A stretch of DNA of 64,000 nucleotides from contig NZ_PYGJ01000004.1 in assembly GCF_003014475.1 (NCBI RefSeq), forward strand, positions 1 through 64,000. The letters are read 5' to 3'. The translations under genes and the position numbers were made by a program. Each line of letters starts with the position of its first letter. Position 1 is the first letter of the stretch. Below, one piece after another: positions 29,495 through 37,719 of this stretch. Origin of the DNA: Shimia abyssi (lineage in GTDB: Bacteria > Pseudomonadota > Alphaproteobacteria > Rhodobacterales > Rhodobacteraceae). The notes under the pieces are model-generated. The model was not told where the DNA came from and ran no database searches. It saw only the letters and a program-made list of their open reading frames with translations.

Positions 29495-29595
29495 GATGCG
29501 CACTCCTTGAATTATCCGGTCGCTACATGCCCAAACCCGCGCCCCAAGGCAAGAGCAACGCTCGCCGCGTTCACCGGTCGCGCAACGCTTGGTCT

Positions 29596-29639
29596 ACCGA
29601 CGTAATACCGACGCAATACCGACGTTAAACCGATGTCGC
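29596..29639. repeat. 11-bp tandem repeat, locus A (four units)
   Basis: There are four head-to-tail 11-bp units: ACCGACGTAAT, ACCGACGCAAT, ACCGACGTTAA and a degenerate ACCGATGTCGC. The same unit recurs at 56938-56981. The locus lies 84 bp past the ruvB stop and about 100 bp before the next minus-strand gene. The unit length is near one DNA helical turn, so it could present repeated protein sites on one face. Confidence 0.8.
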
Positions 29640-29722
29640 TTTGGAGCCCACTCAGGCCATTAAACAATCCGCACAAACCTGCTCTTTCGCGGTTCCAAAA
29701 ACTCGGAAACCCGCGAAGTTGG

Positions 29723-30760
29723 CTATTTGCGTCCCCCCCCAAACAGATCCCTCTGCTCCTTGGGTTTTGGCGCATGCAGCCCCAGATGTTGCCACGCTTT
29801 CTGAGCCAACATCCGCCCTCGTGGTGTCCGCTGAATAAGCCCCTGTTGCAGCAAAAATGGCTCGATCACTTCTTCAATCGCATCCCGCGCCTCACTCAGC
29901 GCCGCTGAGATCGTATCAATCCCCACAGGCCCACCTGCATAGTTTTCAGCAATGAATGTCAGGTACCGTCGATCCGCGCCATCCAAGCCCAGATTATCGA
30001 CCCCGAGCCGCGTAAGTGAGCTATCTGCAAGAGTTTTTGTGATCCGCCCGTCGCCTTCGACCAGCGCGAAATCCACCACCCGGCGCAGCAATCGCCCGGC
30101 AATCCTCGGTGTCCCGCGCGATCGTTTCGCAATCTCGCGCGCCCCGCCTTCATCCGCCGGAACCTCCAGCTTGCGCGCATTGCGCGTCACAATCTCGTTC
30201 AGCTCATCTTCAGTGTAAAACTGCAATCGCGTCGGAATGCCAAACCGGTCGCGCAGCGGTGTCGTCAACAGCCCCAGCCGTGTCGTTGCCCCCACCAGCG
30301 TAAAGGGTTGCAACTCAATCCGCACCGTGCGTGCCGCTGGCCCTTCACCAATCACCAGATCCAACTCAAAATCCTCCATCGCTGGATAGAGGACTTCTTC
30401 AACTGCTGGATTAAGCCTATGAATCTCATCGATAAAAAGCACATCTCGCGCTTCCAGATTGGTCAGGATCGCCGCCAGATCCCCCGCCTTGGCCAGCACC
30501 GGCCCAGAGGTCATGCGAAAGCTCACACCCAACTCGCGCGCCATAATCTGCGCAAGGGTCGTCTTGCCCAATCCGGGCGGGCCATGAAACAACGTGTGGT
30601 CCATTGCCTCGCCACGTCGCCGCGCGCTTTCGATAAACACTTTCAGATTGGCGCGCGCTTCGCGCTGTCCGATGAATGCGTCAAGGTTCTGCGGCCTCAA
30701 TGCGCGATCTGCGTCTTCGGGCCGAGGCTCCGGGCGCAATGTGGGGTCTGGCTGATCCAT
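29723..30760 (-). CDS. ruvB: RuvB, Holliday junction branch-migration ATPase
   Basis: This 345-aa AAA+ motor has Walker [10 protein letters not shown] near residue 60, Walker [10 protein letters not shown], the arginine-finger region and the C-terminal winged helix ([15 protein letters not shown]). With RuvA it drives branch migration for RuvC. It lies 3 bp after ruvA. Confidence 0.98.
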   Translation of the reverse strand: MDQPDPTLRPEPRPEDADRALRPQNLDAFIGQREARANLKVFIESARRRGEAMDHTLFHGPPGLGKTTLAQIMARELGVSFRMTSGPVLAKAGDLAAILTNLEARDVLFIDEIHRLNPAVEEVLYPAMEDFELDLVIGEGPAARTVRIELQPFTLVGATTRLGLLTTPLRDRFGIPTRLQFYTEDELNEIVTRNARKLEVPADEGGAREIAKRSRGTPRIAGRLLRRVVDFALVEGDGRITKTLADSSLTRLGVDNLGLDGADRRYLTFIAENYAGGPVGIDTISAALSEARDAIEEVIEPFLLQQGLIQRTPRGRMLAQKAWQHLGLHAPKPKEQRDLFGGGRK

Positions 30761-30763
30761 GAC

Positions 30764-31465
30764 TTACCCCTTTGGCGCCAATAGCTTAAGCGCGGTCCGA
30801 ATTAGTTCTGCTGTCTCTGCCCCTGGATAATCCTGCGCTGCCTGCGCCACGGCTCCGGCTGCCTCGGACGGCGCGTATCCCAAATTCCCTAATGCCGAAA
30901 GCGCATCCGCCTGCGCCGAGGCAGACCCGGCCCCGCTGTCCACCGACGCCACATTGGCCGCCGCCGGCGCTCGGTCGGGCGCCTCCAATACATCCTCAGA
31001 CGCCGGCGCCTCCACCGGCACCCCGGCCAAGGACGCGCTCAATGACGCGCCCAACGCCATCACTTCCGGCGCTTTGTCCTTCAATTCGATCACAACACGC
31101 TGCGCTGTCTTGGGCCCGATCCCCTTGGCCGCCTTGATCGCGGCAATATCGCCCAGCGCAATCGCCCGGCCAACACCTTCGGCACCCAACGTTCCCAGGA
31201 TCGCCATCGATGCTTTGGCCCCTATCCCCTGAACCGAGATCAACAACCTGTGCCATTCTTTTTCCAAAAGCGACGTAAAGCCGAATAGCTGCAACAGATC
31301 TTCGCGCACCAATAACTCAGTATAAAGCGCCACTGCTTCCCCCGGCCCCGGCAACGCCGCCAATGTTCGGTCCGAACAATAGACCACATAGCCAACGCCG
31401 CGCACATCAATCAGCACATGATCCGCCGCCCGATACTCAATACGCCCTGACAGCTTGCCAATCAT
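30764..31465 (-). CDS. ruvA: RuvA, Holliday junction DNA-binding subunit
   Basis: This 233-aa protein has the N-terminal OB fold ([21 protein letters not shown]), two helix-hairpin-helix motifs ([26 protein letters not shown]), an Ala-rich linker longer than in E. coli RuvA (203 aa), and the C-terminal RuvB-binding UBA-like domain ([16 protein letters not shown]). The start overlaps the ruvC stop by 4 bp. Confidence 0.97.
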   Translation of the reverse strand: MIGKLSGRIEYRAADHVLIDVRGVGYVVYCSDRTLAALPGPGEAVALYTELLVREDLLQLFGFTSLLEKEWHRLLISVQGIGAKASMAILGTLGAEGVGRAIALGDIAAIKAAKGIGPKTAQRVVIELKDKAPEVMALGASLSASLAGVPVEAPASEDVLEAPDRAPAAANVASVDSGAGSASAQADALSALGNLGYAPSEAAGAVAQAAQDYPGAETAELIRTALKLLAPKG

Positions 31466-31968
31466 GCCTGCGCCCTCCGCAGTGCCTTTTCATAACCCGC
31501 ACCAGCCCGTGCGTGATGCGCGTGACAAATCGCAATGGCCAAAGCATCTGCCGCATCCGCACCCTTGATCACCGTACCCGGCAATTGCAGCTTAACCATA
31601 TGCTCCACCTGCTGCTTCTCAGCATGACCCACGCCCACAACCGTCTTCTTGACCTTGTTGGGCGCATACTCTCCGATCTTCAGTCCAAACTGCGCCGGAA
31701 CCAAAAGCGCAATCCCTCGCGCCTGACCCAACTTCAACGTCCCGGCCCCGTCTTTGTTTACAAATGTCTGCTCAATCGCCGCCTGTTCCGGCTGAAAACG
31801 CGCGAACACATCCGTCAACTGTTCATGCAAAGACAGCAACCGAGCTGCCAAATCCGAGCCAACTGAGTGGCAAATTCCGTTTGCTACATGACTGAGTCGG
31901 CTTCCATCAGCGTCGATGACCCCCCAACCCATGTTGCGCAACCCCGGGTCAATTCCCAAAACTCGCAT
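31462..31968 (-). CDS. ruvC: RuvC, Holliday junction resolvase
   Basis: This 168-aa endonuclease has the four catalytic acids at D7, E66, D138 and D141, the same numbering as in E. coli RuvC. The start ATG 31968 gives the standard N-terminus MRVLGIDPG; a TTG four codons earlier is less likely. It is the first gene of ruvCAB; I found no GTTC-N7-GTTC SOS box upstream. Confidence 0.98.
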   Translation of the reverse strand: MRVLGIDPGLRNMGWGVIDADGSRLSHVANGICHSVGSDLAARLLSLHEQLTDVFARFQPEQAAIEQTFVNKDGAGTLKLGQARGIALLVPAQFGLKIGEYAPNKVKKTVVGVGHAEKQQVEHMVKLQLPGTVIKGADAADALAIAICHAHHARAGAGYEKALRRAQA

Positions 31969-32301
31969 GATTGTGCCCAACTGCCCCTGTTTTGTTGCTT
32001 TTTCACAGCACTAGCACGAAACAAGAACAAACACCAAGCCCATAACACCTTGGCGCGTTTGCGACAGGAACTATTCCAGCTGCGTCGCAAATGTATGGAC
32101 CTCGCCGAAAACTGCCCAAGAGCGACAGTCAACATGTCGCTTTCGCCCCTTGTTTTCAACGCTAATTCCACCTTTCCGACCAATGCAAAAACTGCATGAC
32201 AGCTATGATTTTTTTGCTGCTTGTTTGTTACGCAGACTGCTCATATCTGCGGCTTATCGAAAACGGACCATGACTAACCCACAAACAGAAGGAAGATTGA
32301 T
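31969..32301. other. 333-bp gap between ruvC and a DUF1127 gene with two inverted repeats
   Basis: No convincing protein gene lies here. Two inverted repeats are clear: TTTGCGAC (32058-32065) with GTCGCAAA (32084-32091), and AGCGACA (32121-32127) with TGTCGCT (32135-32141), the second followed by a pyrimidine-rich run. The gap must hold the divergent promoters of ruvC and the DUF1127 gene, and could also encode a short RNA. Confidence 0.4.
32220..32247 (+). promoter_or_regulatory. Candidate RpoH-like promoter of the DUF1127 gene
   Basis: CTTG (32220-32223) and CATATC (32242-32247) are separated by 18 bp, about 55 bp before the start codon. The CTTG -35 box is the part shared with heat-shock-type promoters of alphaproteobacteria; the -10 fits only loosely. 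CGCAGA/TCTGCG flanks it as a short inverted repeat. Confidence 0.3.
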
Positions 32302-32490
32302 ATGGCCACTTACGACAACGTCTACACCCCGAGTTTTTCTGGCCGCATTGGTCAAGGCATCGCACACACGGTTGCCGCCTTCTCGGCATGGAACACAAGC
32401 CGCGCTACCCGCAAAGCGCTGCGTGCCCTGACCGACCGCGAGCTGGACGATATCGGCCTGTCACGCGCCGACGTCGACGTACTGAGCTAA
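32302..32490 (+). CDS. DUF1127 (YjiS-like) small protein
   Basis: This 62-aa protein has the DUF1127 pattern W-N-x-x-R-x-T-R-x-x-L then LTDRELDDIGLSRADVD. Family members are basic/amphipathic small proteins, several linked to stress and to RNA binding (for example Rhodobacter CcaF1, which is encoded just upstream of CcsR small RNAs). AGAAGGAAG gives a good ribosome site. Its transcript ends in two hairpins, the second a strong terminator. Confidence 0.92.
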   Translation: MATYDNVYTPSFSGRIGQGIAHTVAAFSAWNTSRATRKALRALTDRELDDIGLSRADVDVLS

Positions 32491-32537
32491 CGAAATACGC
32501 CCAACCGGCGTTTCGTTTTCGGATCGTATGATCAAGG

Positions 32538-32570
32538 AACCGCGGACCCCTCTTGGGGCCGCGGTTTTTT
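32538..32570 (+). terminator. Intrinsic terminator of the DUF1127 gene
   Basis: A GC-rich stem (AACCGCGG-CCCC with GGGG-CCGCGGTT, one bulged A, loop TCTT) is followed by six T. An upstream bulged hairpin (CGAAA..CGCC/GGCGTTTCG, 32491-32514) lies between it and the stop codon. Confidence 0.9.
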
Positions 32571-32595
32571 CATGTCCAGATATCAGCCAAATGTA

Positions 32596-32720
32596 GCCCC
32601 CAAAAAACAATGGCTCCGCGGAGAGAGACGCGAAGCCATTGCAATGAGCTGATTGGAGGGTCAGCAAATATGTGACGCAGCCCCAAGCCGGGGAGCCCTC
32701 TGGACTGCGTCTTGAAACTT
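32596..32720 (-). ncRNA. Structured 3' region of the 32721-33065 gene, possible small RNA
   Basis: On the minus strand, right after the stop, come a long-range stem GACGCAG/CTGCGTC enclosing a CCCCGG-rich part, and a 5-bp hairpin GCTGA/TCAGC whose loop is CCCTCCAA (anti-SD-like). Last comes a terminator: stem AATGGCT.CGCG/CGCG.AGCCATT at 32611-32642 followed by TTTTTT. A 3'-UTR-derived regulatory RNA is possible; the terminator itself is secure. Confidence 0.45.
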
Positions 32721-33065
32721 TTACTTCAGCGCTTTGATCTGCACCGCGACCCAGCGCGACATCGGGTCCGGTCGCATGGTCCAGGCCGCGACCTGCTCCA
32801 CTTTCGACGCGCCATCCAATCGGGCAACTTTCTGGGTATAGAATTCGGGGCCGTAGCTGGCGATCATTGCGCCCTTGATCCCGAAAAATGCGACCGCAAC
32901 CATTGCAAGACCCATCCACGGAAAACTACGTTGGCGTCCTGCGCCGCGGACGATAACATATCCATCGCGATTTACGGCGATCCGTTGGCGGGGCCGACGT
33001 CCCTTGGCCTCTTTGCGATAAATTTTGGCCAGGCGGTCGTGAAACTCTGCGTGTGATTCACTCAT
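32721..33065 (-). CDS. Small single-pass membrane protein, conserved hypothetical
   Basis: This 114-aa protein has a basic cytosolic N-terminus (residues 1-45, rich in Arg/Lys) and one membrane helix at about 50-70 (FPWMGLAMVAVAFFGIKGA). A short C-terminal domain with WTMRPDPMSRW follows. I do not recognise the family. ATG 33065 has GAAGAG about 9 nt upstream. Its mRNA has an unusually long structured 3' region. Confidence 0.75.
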   Translation of the reverse strand: MSESHAEFHDRLAKIYRKEAKGRRPRQRIAVNRDGYVIVRGAGRQRSFPWMGLAMVAVAFFGIKGAMIASYGPEFYTQKVARLDGASKVEQVAAWTMRPDPMSRWVAVQIKALK

Positions 33066-33245
33066 GGCAACATACTCTTCGTTTGGCCCCCACCAAACAT
33101 GGCCAAATTGGCTTTCAATTGTGGCGGAAATGTGGCGCAAAGTGGAAAATACGGCGAATTCAAGACAAATGGGGCGGGTTTGCCCGATTCAACCTTCAAC
33201 ACGGGAAACAATACAATCATCTGACTGACATTGTTCACAAAATCA

Positions 33246-33277
33246 GAACGCCGCACCTTAATCAAGGCACGGCGTTC
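33246..33277 (-). terminator. Terminator-like hairpin after prmA
   Basis: Stem GAACGCCG..CCTT with AAGG..CGGCGTTC (two central mismatches, 4-nt loop) lies 38 bp past the prmA stop. On the minus strand TGATTTTG follows. The U-tract is short, so it may be inefficient. Confidence 0.6.
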
Positions 33278-33314
33278 AAACAAGTTCAGAGGTGATTCTC
33301 GTGAAATCGAGCGC

Positions 33315-34184
33315 TTATCTGCGCTTCATTGTCAAAGTAGACCATTCACCCACTTCTTCGTGGAAGGACACGTCAAATCCAGCCGCGTCATAGGCCGCAA
33401 TTACGTCCGCCGCCTGCTCGTTCAACAGACCCGACAGGATCGCATAGCCGCCCGCACCAATGTTGCTTCCCATATCCGGGGCTAGATCTACAAGCGGCGC
33501 TTTCAGGATATTGGCAAAAACCAGATCATATGGTGCCTTGGCTGCCAGATCCGGGTGCCCGAAACCCGCCGCTTCCAAACAGATCACCCGGCCTTGCAGG
33601 TCATTTGCCTTTACATTGGCCTCTGCCACGTCCACGGCCACCTCATCAATGTCGCTTGCCAACACCGGGTTTGGCCAAATCCGCGCTGCGCCCATCGCCA
33701 AGACAGCCGTGCCACAGCCAATGTCGGCCACGTTCTGCCCTTCGAACCCGTCGTTCGCCACGCGATCCAGCGCCTTGAGGCAACCCAGCGTCGTGCCATG
33801 ATGTCCGGTGCCAAACGCCATTGCCGCCTCGATCAACAACGGCTCTGCGCCCTCTGGCACCTTGTCCGCATCGTGACTGCCATAAACAAAAAACCGCCCC
33901 GCCTCGACCGGCGCCAATTCGCGCTTCACATGCGCCACCCAGTCGGTCTCGGGCAGTTCGCTGACCACAAACGGTTTGGCGTCAAACGCCGCCGCCAAAA
34001 CAGCCAACCCCGCCTCATCCGGGCTCTCGGTGAAATAACCGCCCACTTCCCACAGCCCCGATCCGTCTTCGATCTCGAATACGCCAACACCCGTGGGTTC
34101 AGGGTTCAACCGTTCCATCGCTTCGCCCAGCGCCTCGCCCTGGGATTTTCCGATCAACGTGGTCAACGCGGTGAATGTGGGCAT
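33315..34184 (-). CDS. prmA: PrmA, ribosomal protein L11 methyltransferase
   Basis: This 289-aa SAM methyltransferase has FGTGHHGTT and the SAM motif VADIGCGTAVLAMGAAR, then NILKAPLVDLAP with the N-I/P-pattern of protein amide methyltransferases. It trimethylates Lys and N-terminal residues of L11 in studied bacteria. ATG 34184 has AGGAG 7 nt upstream; the frame runs 13 codons further but without support. Confidence 0.93.
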   Translation of the reverse strand: MPTFTALTTLIGKSQGEALGEAMERLNPEPTGVGVFEIEDGSGLWEVGGYFTESPDEAGLAVLAAAFDAKPFVVSELPETDWVAHVKRELAPVEAGRFFVYGSHDADKVPEGAEPLLIEAAMAFGTGHHGTTLGCLKALDRVANDGFEGQNVADIGCGTAVLAMGAARIWPNPVLASDIDEVAVDVAEANVKANDLQGRVICLEAAGFGHPDLAAKAPYDLVFANILKAPLVDLAPDMGSNIGAGGYAILSGLLNEQAADVIAAYDAAGFDVSFHEEVGEWSTLTMKRR

Positions 34185-34247
34185 TGCGGCTCTCCTGATA
34201 GGTTGCCAGCGGCCTAGGCCCAACAGCCAAAGACGTCAAGCCTGTGC

Positions 34248-35003
34248 CTATATCACAAACGTTGCCAACAGGCGCAATGCCACCAACGTCAGAATGACAA
34301 GGATCACCTTGTTAAACGCCTGCGGCGACACCTGGCGCGCCAGAAACGCGCCCACCGGCATAAACGCCGCAATCACCGCCACTGCCCCCAGACCCAGCCA
34401 GAACAGTGGCCATGTCATCAACCCAAAAAAGATCAACGACGGCACCTGCAGCACACCCACGGCCACAAAGAACCCAGAGATTGTCACGATAAACGTCCGC
34501 CGCTCCAACTGCATCGCGTTCAAAAATGTCACCGACACCGGCGCAGATATCCCCACCAGCGTCTGCAATACGCCCGCAACCACGCCAACCGCTGCCGCCA
34601 TCCGCTCGGCCATCGGATAGCCCAACACCCAGCCCGGTCGCATCAGGCGAAAACTGACATAGGCCAGCACCATGAACGCCACGACCAGCATCAGGTTGTC
34701 GGCCTCGATATTGGCCAATACCACCGTGCCCAGCATCCCAGCCCCAGCACCGGTCAGGAAAAACCGCCATCGAAACCGGGCGGGCAAATTGTGTTCACGA
34801 TACTGCCAGACTTGCCACAGGTTAGGTAGCAGGTTGGGAATGGCAAACAACACAATCGCCGTTGGCACATCATAGAGCAGCGCCAGCATTGGCACCGCCA
34901 ACAAAGGCGTGCCCACCCCAATTGCCCCTTTTAGAATACCGCCCAGCGCAAATGCGCCACCGACCATGAGCACATTCTGCCAAAACGCCGCGTCTTCGAT
35001 CAT
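34248..35003 (-). CDS. TauE/SafE family permease
   Basis: This 251-aa membrane protein with about eight segments has the duplicated TauE/SafE pattern: GGILKGAIGVGTPLLAVPML at the start and VVAGVLQTLVGISAPV in the second half. It probably exports or imports a small anion such as sulfite or an organosulfonate; the substrate is not known. The start ATG overlaps the stop of the MATE gene (ATGA at 35000-35003), which implies an operon. Confidence 0.9.
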   Translation of the reverse strand: MIEDAAFWQNVLMVGGAFALGGILKGAIGVGTPLLAVPMLALLYDVPTAIVLFAIPNLLPNLWQVWQYREHNLPARFRWRFFLTGAGAGMLGTVVLANIEADNLMLVVAFMVLAYVSFRLMRPGWVLGYPMAERMAAAVGVVAGVLQTLVGISAPVSVTFLNAMQLERRTFIVTISGFFVAVGVLQVPSLIFFGLMTWPLFWLGLGAVAVIAAFMPVGAFLARQVSPQAFNKVILVILTLVALRLLATFVI

Positions 35004-36328
35004 CGACCTAGCCCTTGCAGATACCGCCAGCTCCACAGCCCGCCAAGGATGCCCGTGACCACGCCCACAACGGCCTGCGCATAAATCACCCCCGGTGCCG
35101 CAAACACTCCGGCCAGCCACATCGCCGCAGGCAGGGTTAGCACACCATCCCGGAACCAATTAAGCATGGTCGATCGTGCAGGTTTGTCCACATTGTTGAA
35201 CGCTGCGTTTGACACAAACAGCGCCCCCACGAAAAAGAACGCTCCAGCGCCCACCGTGACAAAGGTCTGATAGACAACCGCGCCGCTGCCTTGCAGGCCA
35301 AACCCATCAATCACCAGCCCTGCCGTCGCCAACAGCGCGCCCCACGCCACCAGCGTGTAGACCCCGGCAAAGATCAACGCATCGCGATAAGTGCTGCGCA
35401 GCCGCTCATATTGCGCCGCGCCAAAGTTCTGGCCAAAAATGCCGCCCACAGCACCTGAAAGCGAGAATATGCCGCCATAAGCCAGAACCGTCAGCCGGTT
35501 CACCACAGCCCACCCCGCCACCGCCGCATCACCGAACCCGGCAATCACCCCGGTCAGCAGAAAGTTCCCGAACGGCGTTGCAACTTGGGTCAGGATCGCA
35601 GGCACTGCCACCTTGGCAAACGGCCCCGCACTCCGGCGTACCGCCCACAGCTCCGGGCGCGCGTATAAGTCATGCACCCGCGTGGCATAATACAACGCAA
35701 CTGCGGCCATTACGAACCGCGACAGCACCACGCCCAGCGCCGCACCATCCAGCCCCATGCCCAAGCCCAGGATCAGGAACGGATCCACCACCATCGCAAC
35801 AATACCCGAGCTCAGGGTCACATACATCGACCGCCTCCCATCGCCCTCGGCCCGCAAACTTGCCTGTCCAGCCAGTCCCACGGCCATCACCACCAGCGAC
35901 GGCATCGAGATCAGAATATAGCGCTCTGCCAACGCCAATGTCTCACCTTCGGCCCCCGCGAGCGTCAACATGGGCGCCCGAAATACCAATATGCCCATGG
36001 CGACGATCAGCTGCACCAAAACGGTCCACACCAATGCCCCGGTGGCATCATGGCGTACGCGGTCGTAATCTCCCATCCCGATCCTTCGGGAAATCACCGC
36101 CATCCCGGCAATCATCAGCCCAATCCCGATCGACACCGCAAAAAACTGAATGGCAAAGGCATACCCGATGGCCGCTACCAATTTCTGATCGCCCAGCCAC
36201 GCAATCCAGAACAGGTTCGCCAGATCGACCAAAAACACGAATGTTATCCCAACAGTCCCCGCCATGGTCATGCGCACCACATGCCCCATCGTCGCCCCGT
36301 CCAGAAACCGCCCTCGCCGCACGGTCAT
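35000..36328 (-). CDS. MATE family efflux transporter
   Basis: This 442-aa protein has 12 predicted membrane segments in two repeats (FLVDLANLFWIAWLGDQKL and GWAVVNRLTVLAYGGIFSLSGAVG), typical of Na+- or H+-driven multidrug/toxin extrusion. Substrate unknown. It lies 3 bp after the MFS gene and overlaps the TauE/SafE gene, so three transporters form one run. Confidence 0.93.
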   Translation of the reverse strand: MTVRRGRFLDGATMGHVVRMTMAGTVGITFVFLVDLANLFWIAWLGDQKLVAAIGYAFAIQFFAVSIGIGLMIAGMAVISRRIGMGDYDRVRHDATGALVWTVLVQLIVAMGILVFRAPMLTLAGAEGETLALAERYILISMPSLVVMAVGLAGQASLRAEGDGRRSMYVTLSSGIVAMVVDPFLILGLGMGLDGAALGVVLSRFVMAAVALYYATRVHDLYARPELWAVRRSAGPFAKVAVPAILTQVATPFGNFLLTGVIAGFGDAAVAGWAVVNRLTVLAYGGIFSLSGAVGGIFGQNFGAAQYERLRSTYRDALIFAGVYTLVAWGALLATAGLVIDGFGLQGSGAVVYQTFVTVGAGAFFFVGALFVSNAAFNNVDKPARSTMLNWFRDGVLTLPAAMWLAGVFAAPGVIYAQAVVGVVTGILGGLWSWRYLQGLGR

Positions 36329-36331
36329 AAA

Positions 36332-37564
36332 TTACTCCGCAGCCGCAGGCGCATAGCGTTTCAACCGGGTCTCATTGCCCTTTTCCGGATGGCGCGGGAT
36401 CAATGTCGCCAACCCAAGCGAAACACCCGCCATCGCCGCTGCAAGGGCGAACACCGCCCCGGGAGACACCAGCCACAACAGCCCCAGCAACACCGGCAGA
36501 AACACCGCCGCAATATGGTTGATGGTAAAGGCCACCGCCGCGGTAGGGGCAATATCTTCGGGGTCCGAAATTTTCTGGAAATAGGTTTTTAACGCCAGCG
36601 ACAGTGCAAACAGCATATGATCGACAACATAAAGAACCGAGGCCAGCAACACCCCCCATCCAAAGAAATAGATGCCGCCATAGGCCAGGAACACGATCAC
36701 CAAACCCGCATATTCAAAAATCAAAGTGCGCCGCTCGCCAAACTTCGCGACCCCTGCACCGATCATCGGCGCAATCACGATATTGGCCACCAGATTGATC
36801 AGGTAAAGCGACGTGATCTCATGCACGTCAAAGCCAAACCGCTCAACCATCATGAACCCGGCAAAAACGATAAAAATCTGTCGCCGCGCACCGGCCATGA
36901 ACTGCATCGCATAATACAGCCAATAGCGCCGCTTAAACACCATCTTGCGCAGCTGCGGCGTACGCTCCTCAAACTGCGGAAACGCCAACAGGCAATAAAG
37001 CGCAATCGCCACCGTGATCCCGCCACCCACCATATAGACAGTATTGTAACTCAGATCGAACCGCTTCCATGACAACACAATCGCCACATAGGCCACCAAC
37101 GTCGCCGCCGATGCGGCCGCCATGATCCAGCCCAGCATCTTTGGCGCGCGCGCCTTGTCCAGCCACTGCAACTGCAATGACTGGTTCACTGTCTCGTAAT
37201 AGTGAAACCCAATGCTGCTCAGCATCGTGATTGTCAAAATGCCCGCCATGCTCGGAAACCACGCCGTCACCGCCGTCGCCGCCCCCAACATCAACAACGA
37301 GACCAGCCCCAAAACCTGCTCACGCATAAACAAAAGAATGGCAATCACGCCAACCGCAAAAAACCCTGGGATCTCGCGCACGGTATGCAACAAACCAATG
37401 TCAGCGCCATCAAACCCTGCAACCTCAATCACAAAGTTATTGAGCAAAGCAGACCACACATTAAAGGCGACCGGCATCGCCAGCGCCATCAGGAACAACA
37501 ACGTGACCGGACGCCGCCACACCGGCAAATGCGCCGCATCATCAAGGCTTATCTTGTTAAACAT
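36332..37564 (-). CDS. MFS transporter
   Basis: This 410-aa protein has 12 hydrophobic segments. Motif A is weak; loop 8-9 reads GVAKFGERRTLIFEYA, a motif-A-like second copy. The substrate class is not evident. First gene of the MFS-MATE-TauE/SafE run; no regulator is adjacent. The 155 bp upstream, toward priA, include a copy of the 48-bp 3'-end repeat. Confidence 0.88.
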   Translation of the reverse strand: MFNKISLDDAAHLPVWRRPVTLLFLMALAMPVAFNVWSALLNNFVIEVAGFDGADIGLLHTVREIPGFFAVGVIAILLFMREQVLGLVSLLMLGAATAVTAWFPSMAGILTITMLSSIGFHYYETVNQSLQLQWLDKARAPKMLGWIMAAASAATLVAYVAIVLSWKRFDLSYNTVYMVGGGITVAIALYCLLAFPQFEERTPQLRKMVFKRRYWLYYAMQFMAGARRQIFIVFAGFMMVERFGFDVHEITSLYLINLVANIVIAPMIGAGVAKFGERRTLIFEYAGLVIVFLAYGGIYFFGWGVLLASVLYVVDHMLFALSLALKTYFQKISDPEDIAPTAAVAFTINHIAAVFLPVLLGLLWLVSPGAVFALAAAMAGVSLGLATLIPRHPEKGNETRLKRYAPAAAE

Positions 37565-37662
37565 ATACCGCCAATACGCCTGCTCTCTGCAAAAAGCGAG
37601 ACCCTATATGCGCACCCCATCTCTCGAAAACTGCACATCCCGCAACAGCTTCCACCGTCCAG

Positions 37663-37710
37663 CCTCTTCATCTTGCCAAAAACACTTCGGGGGTCTGGGG
37701 GCTGGCCCCC
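37663..37710 (-). repeat. 48-bp 3'-end element, copy 2
   Basis: On the minus strand this starts GGGGGCCAGCCCCC, then CCCCCGAAGTGTTTTTGGC and ends ATGAAGAGG. It is 44/48 identical to the copy at 40723-40770. It begins 10 bp past the priA stop, in priA's direction. Confidence 0.85.
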
Positions 37711-37719
37711 AGCCGCACG

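Noticed and set aside
30764..31968. SOS regulation of ruvCAB
   Set aside because: No GTTC-N7-GTTC pattern was found in the ruvC upstream region on either strand.
32491..32570. CcsR-like small RNA downstream of the DUF1127 gene
   Set aside because: Two hairpins are present but the loops lack the CCUCCUCCC motif, so I list only a terminator there.
37565..37719. Possible insertion-sequence remnant between MFS and priA genes
   Set aside because: The sequence is explained by the 48-bp palindromic element; there are no terminal repeats, transposase fragment or target duplication.
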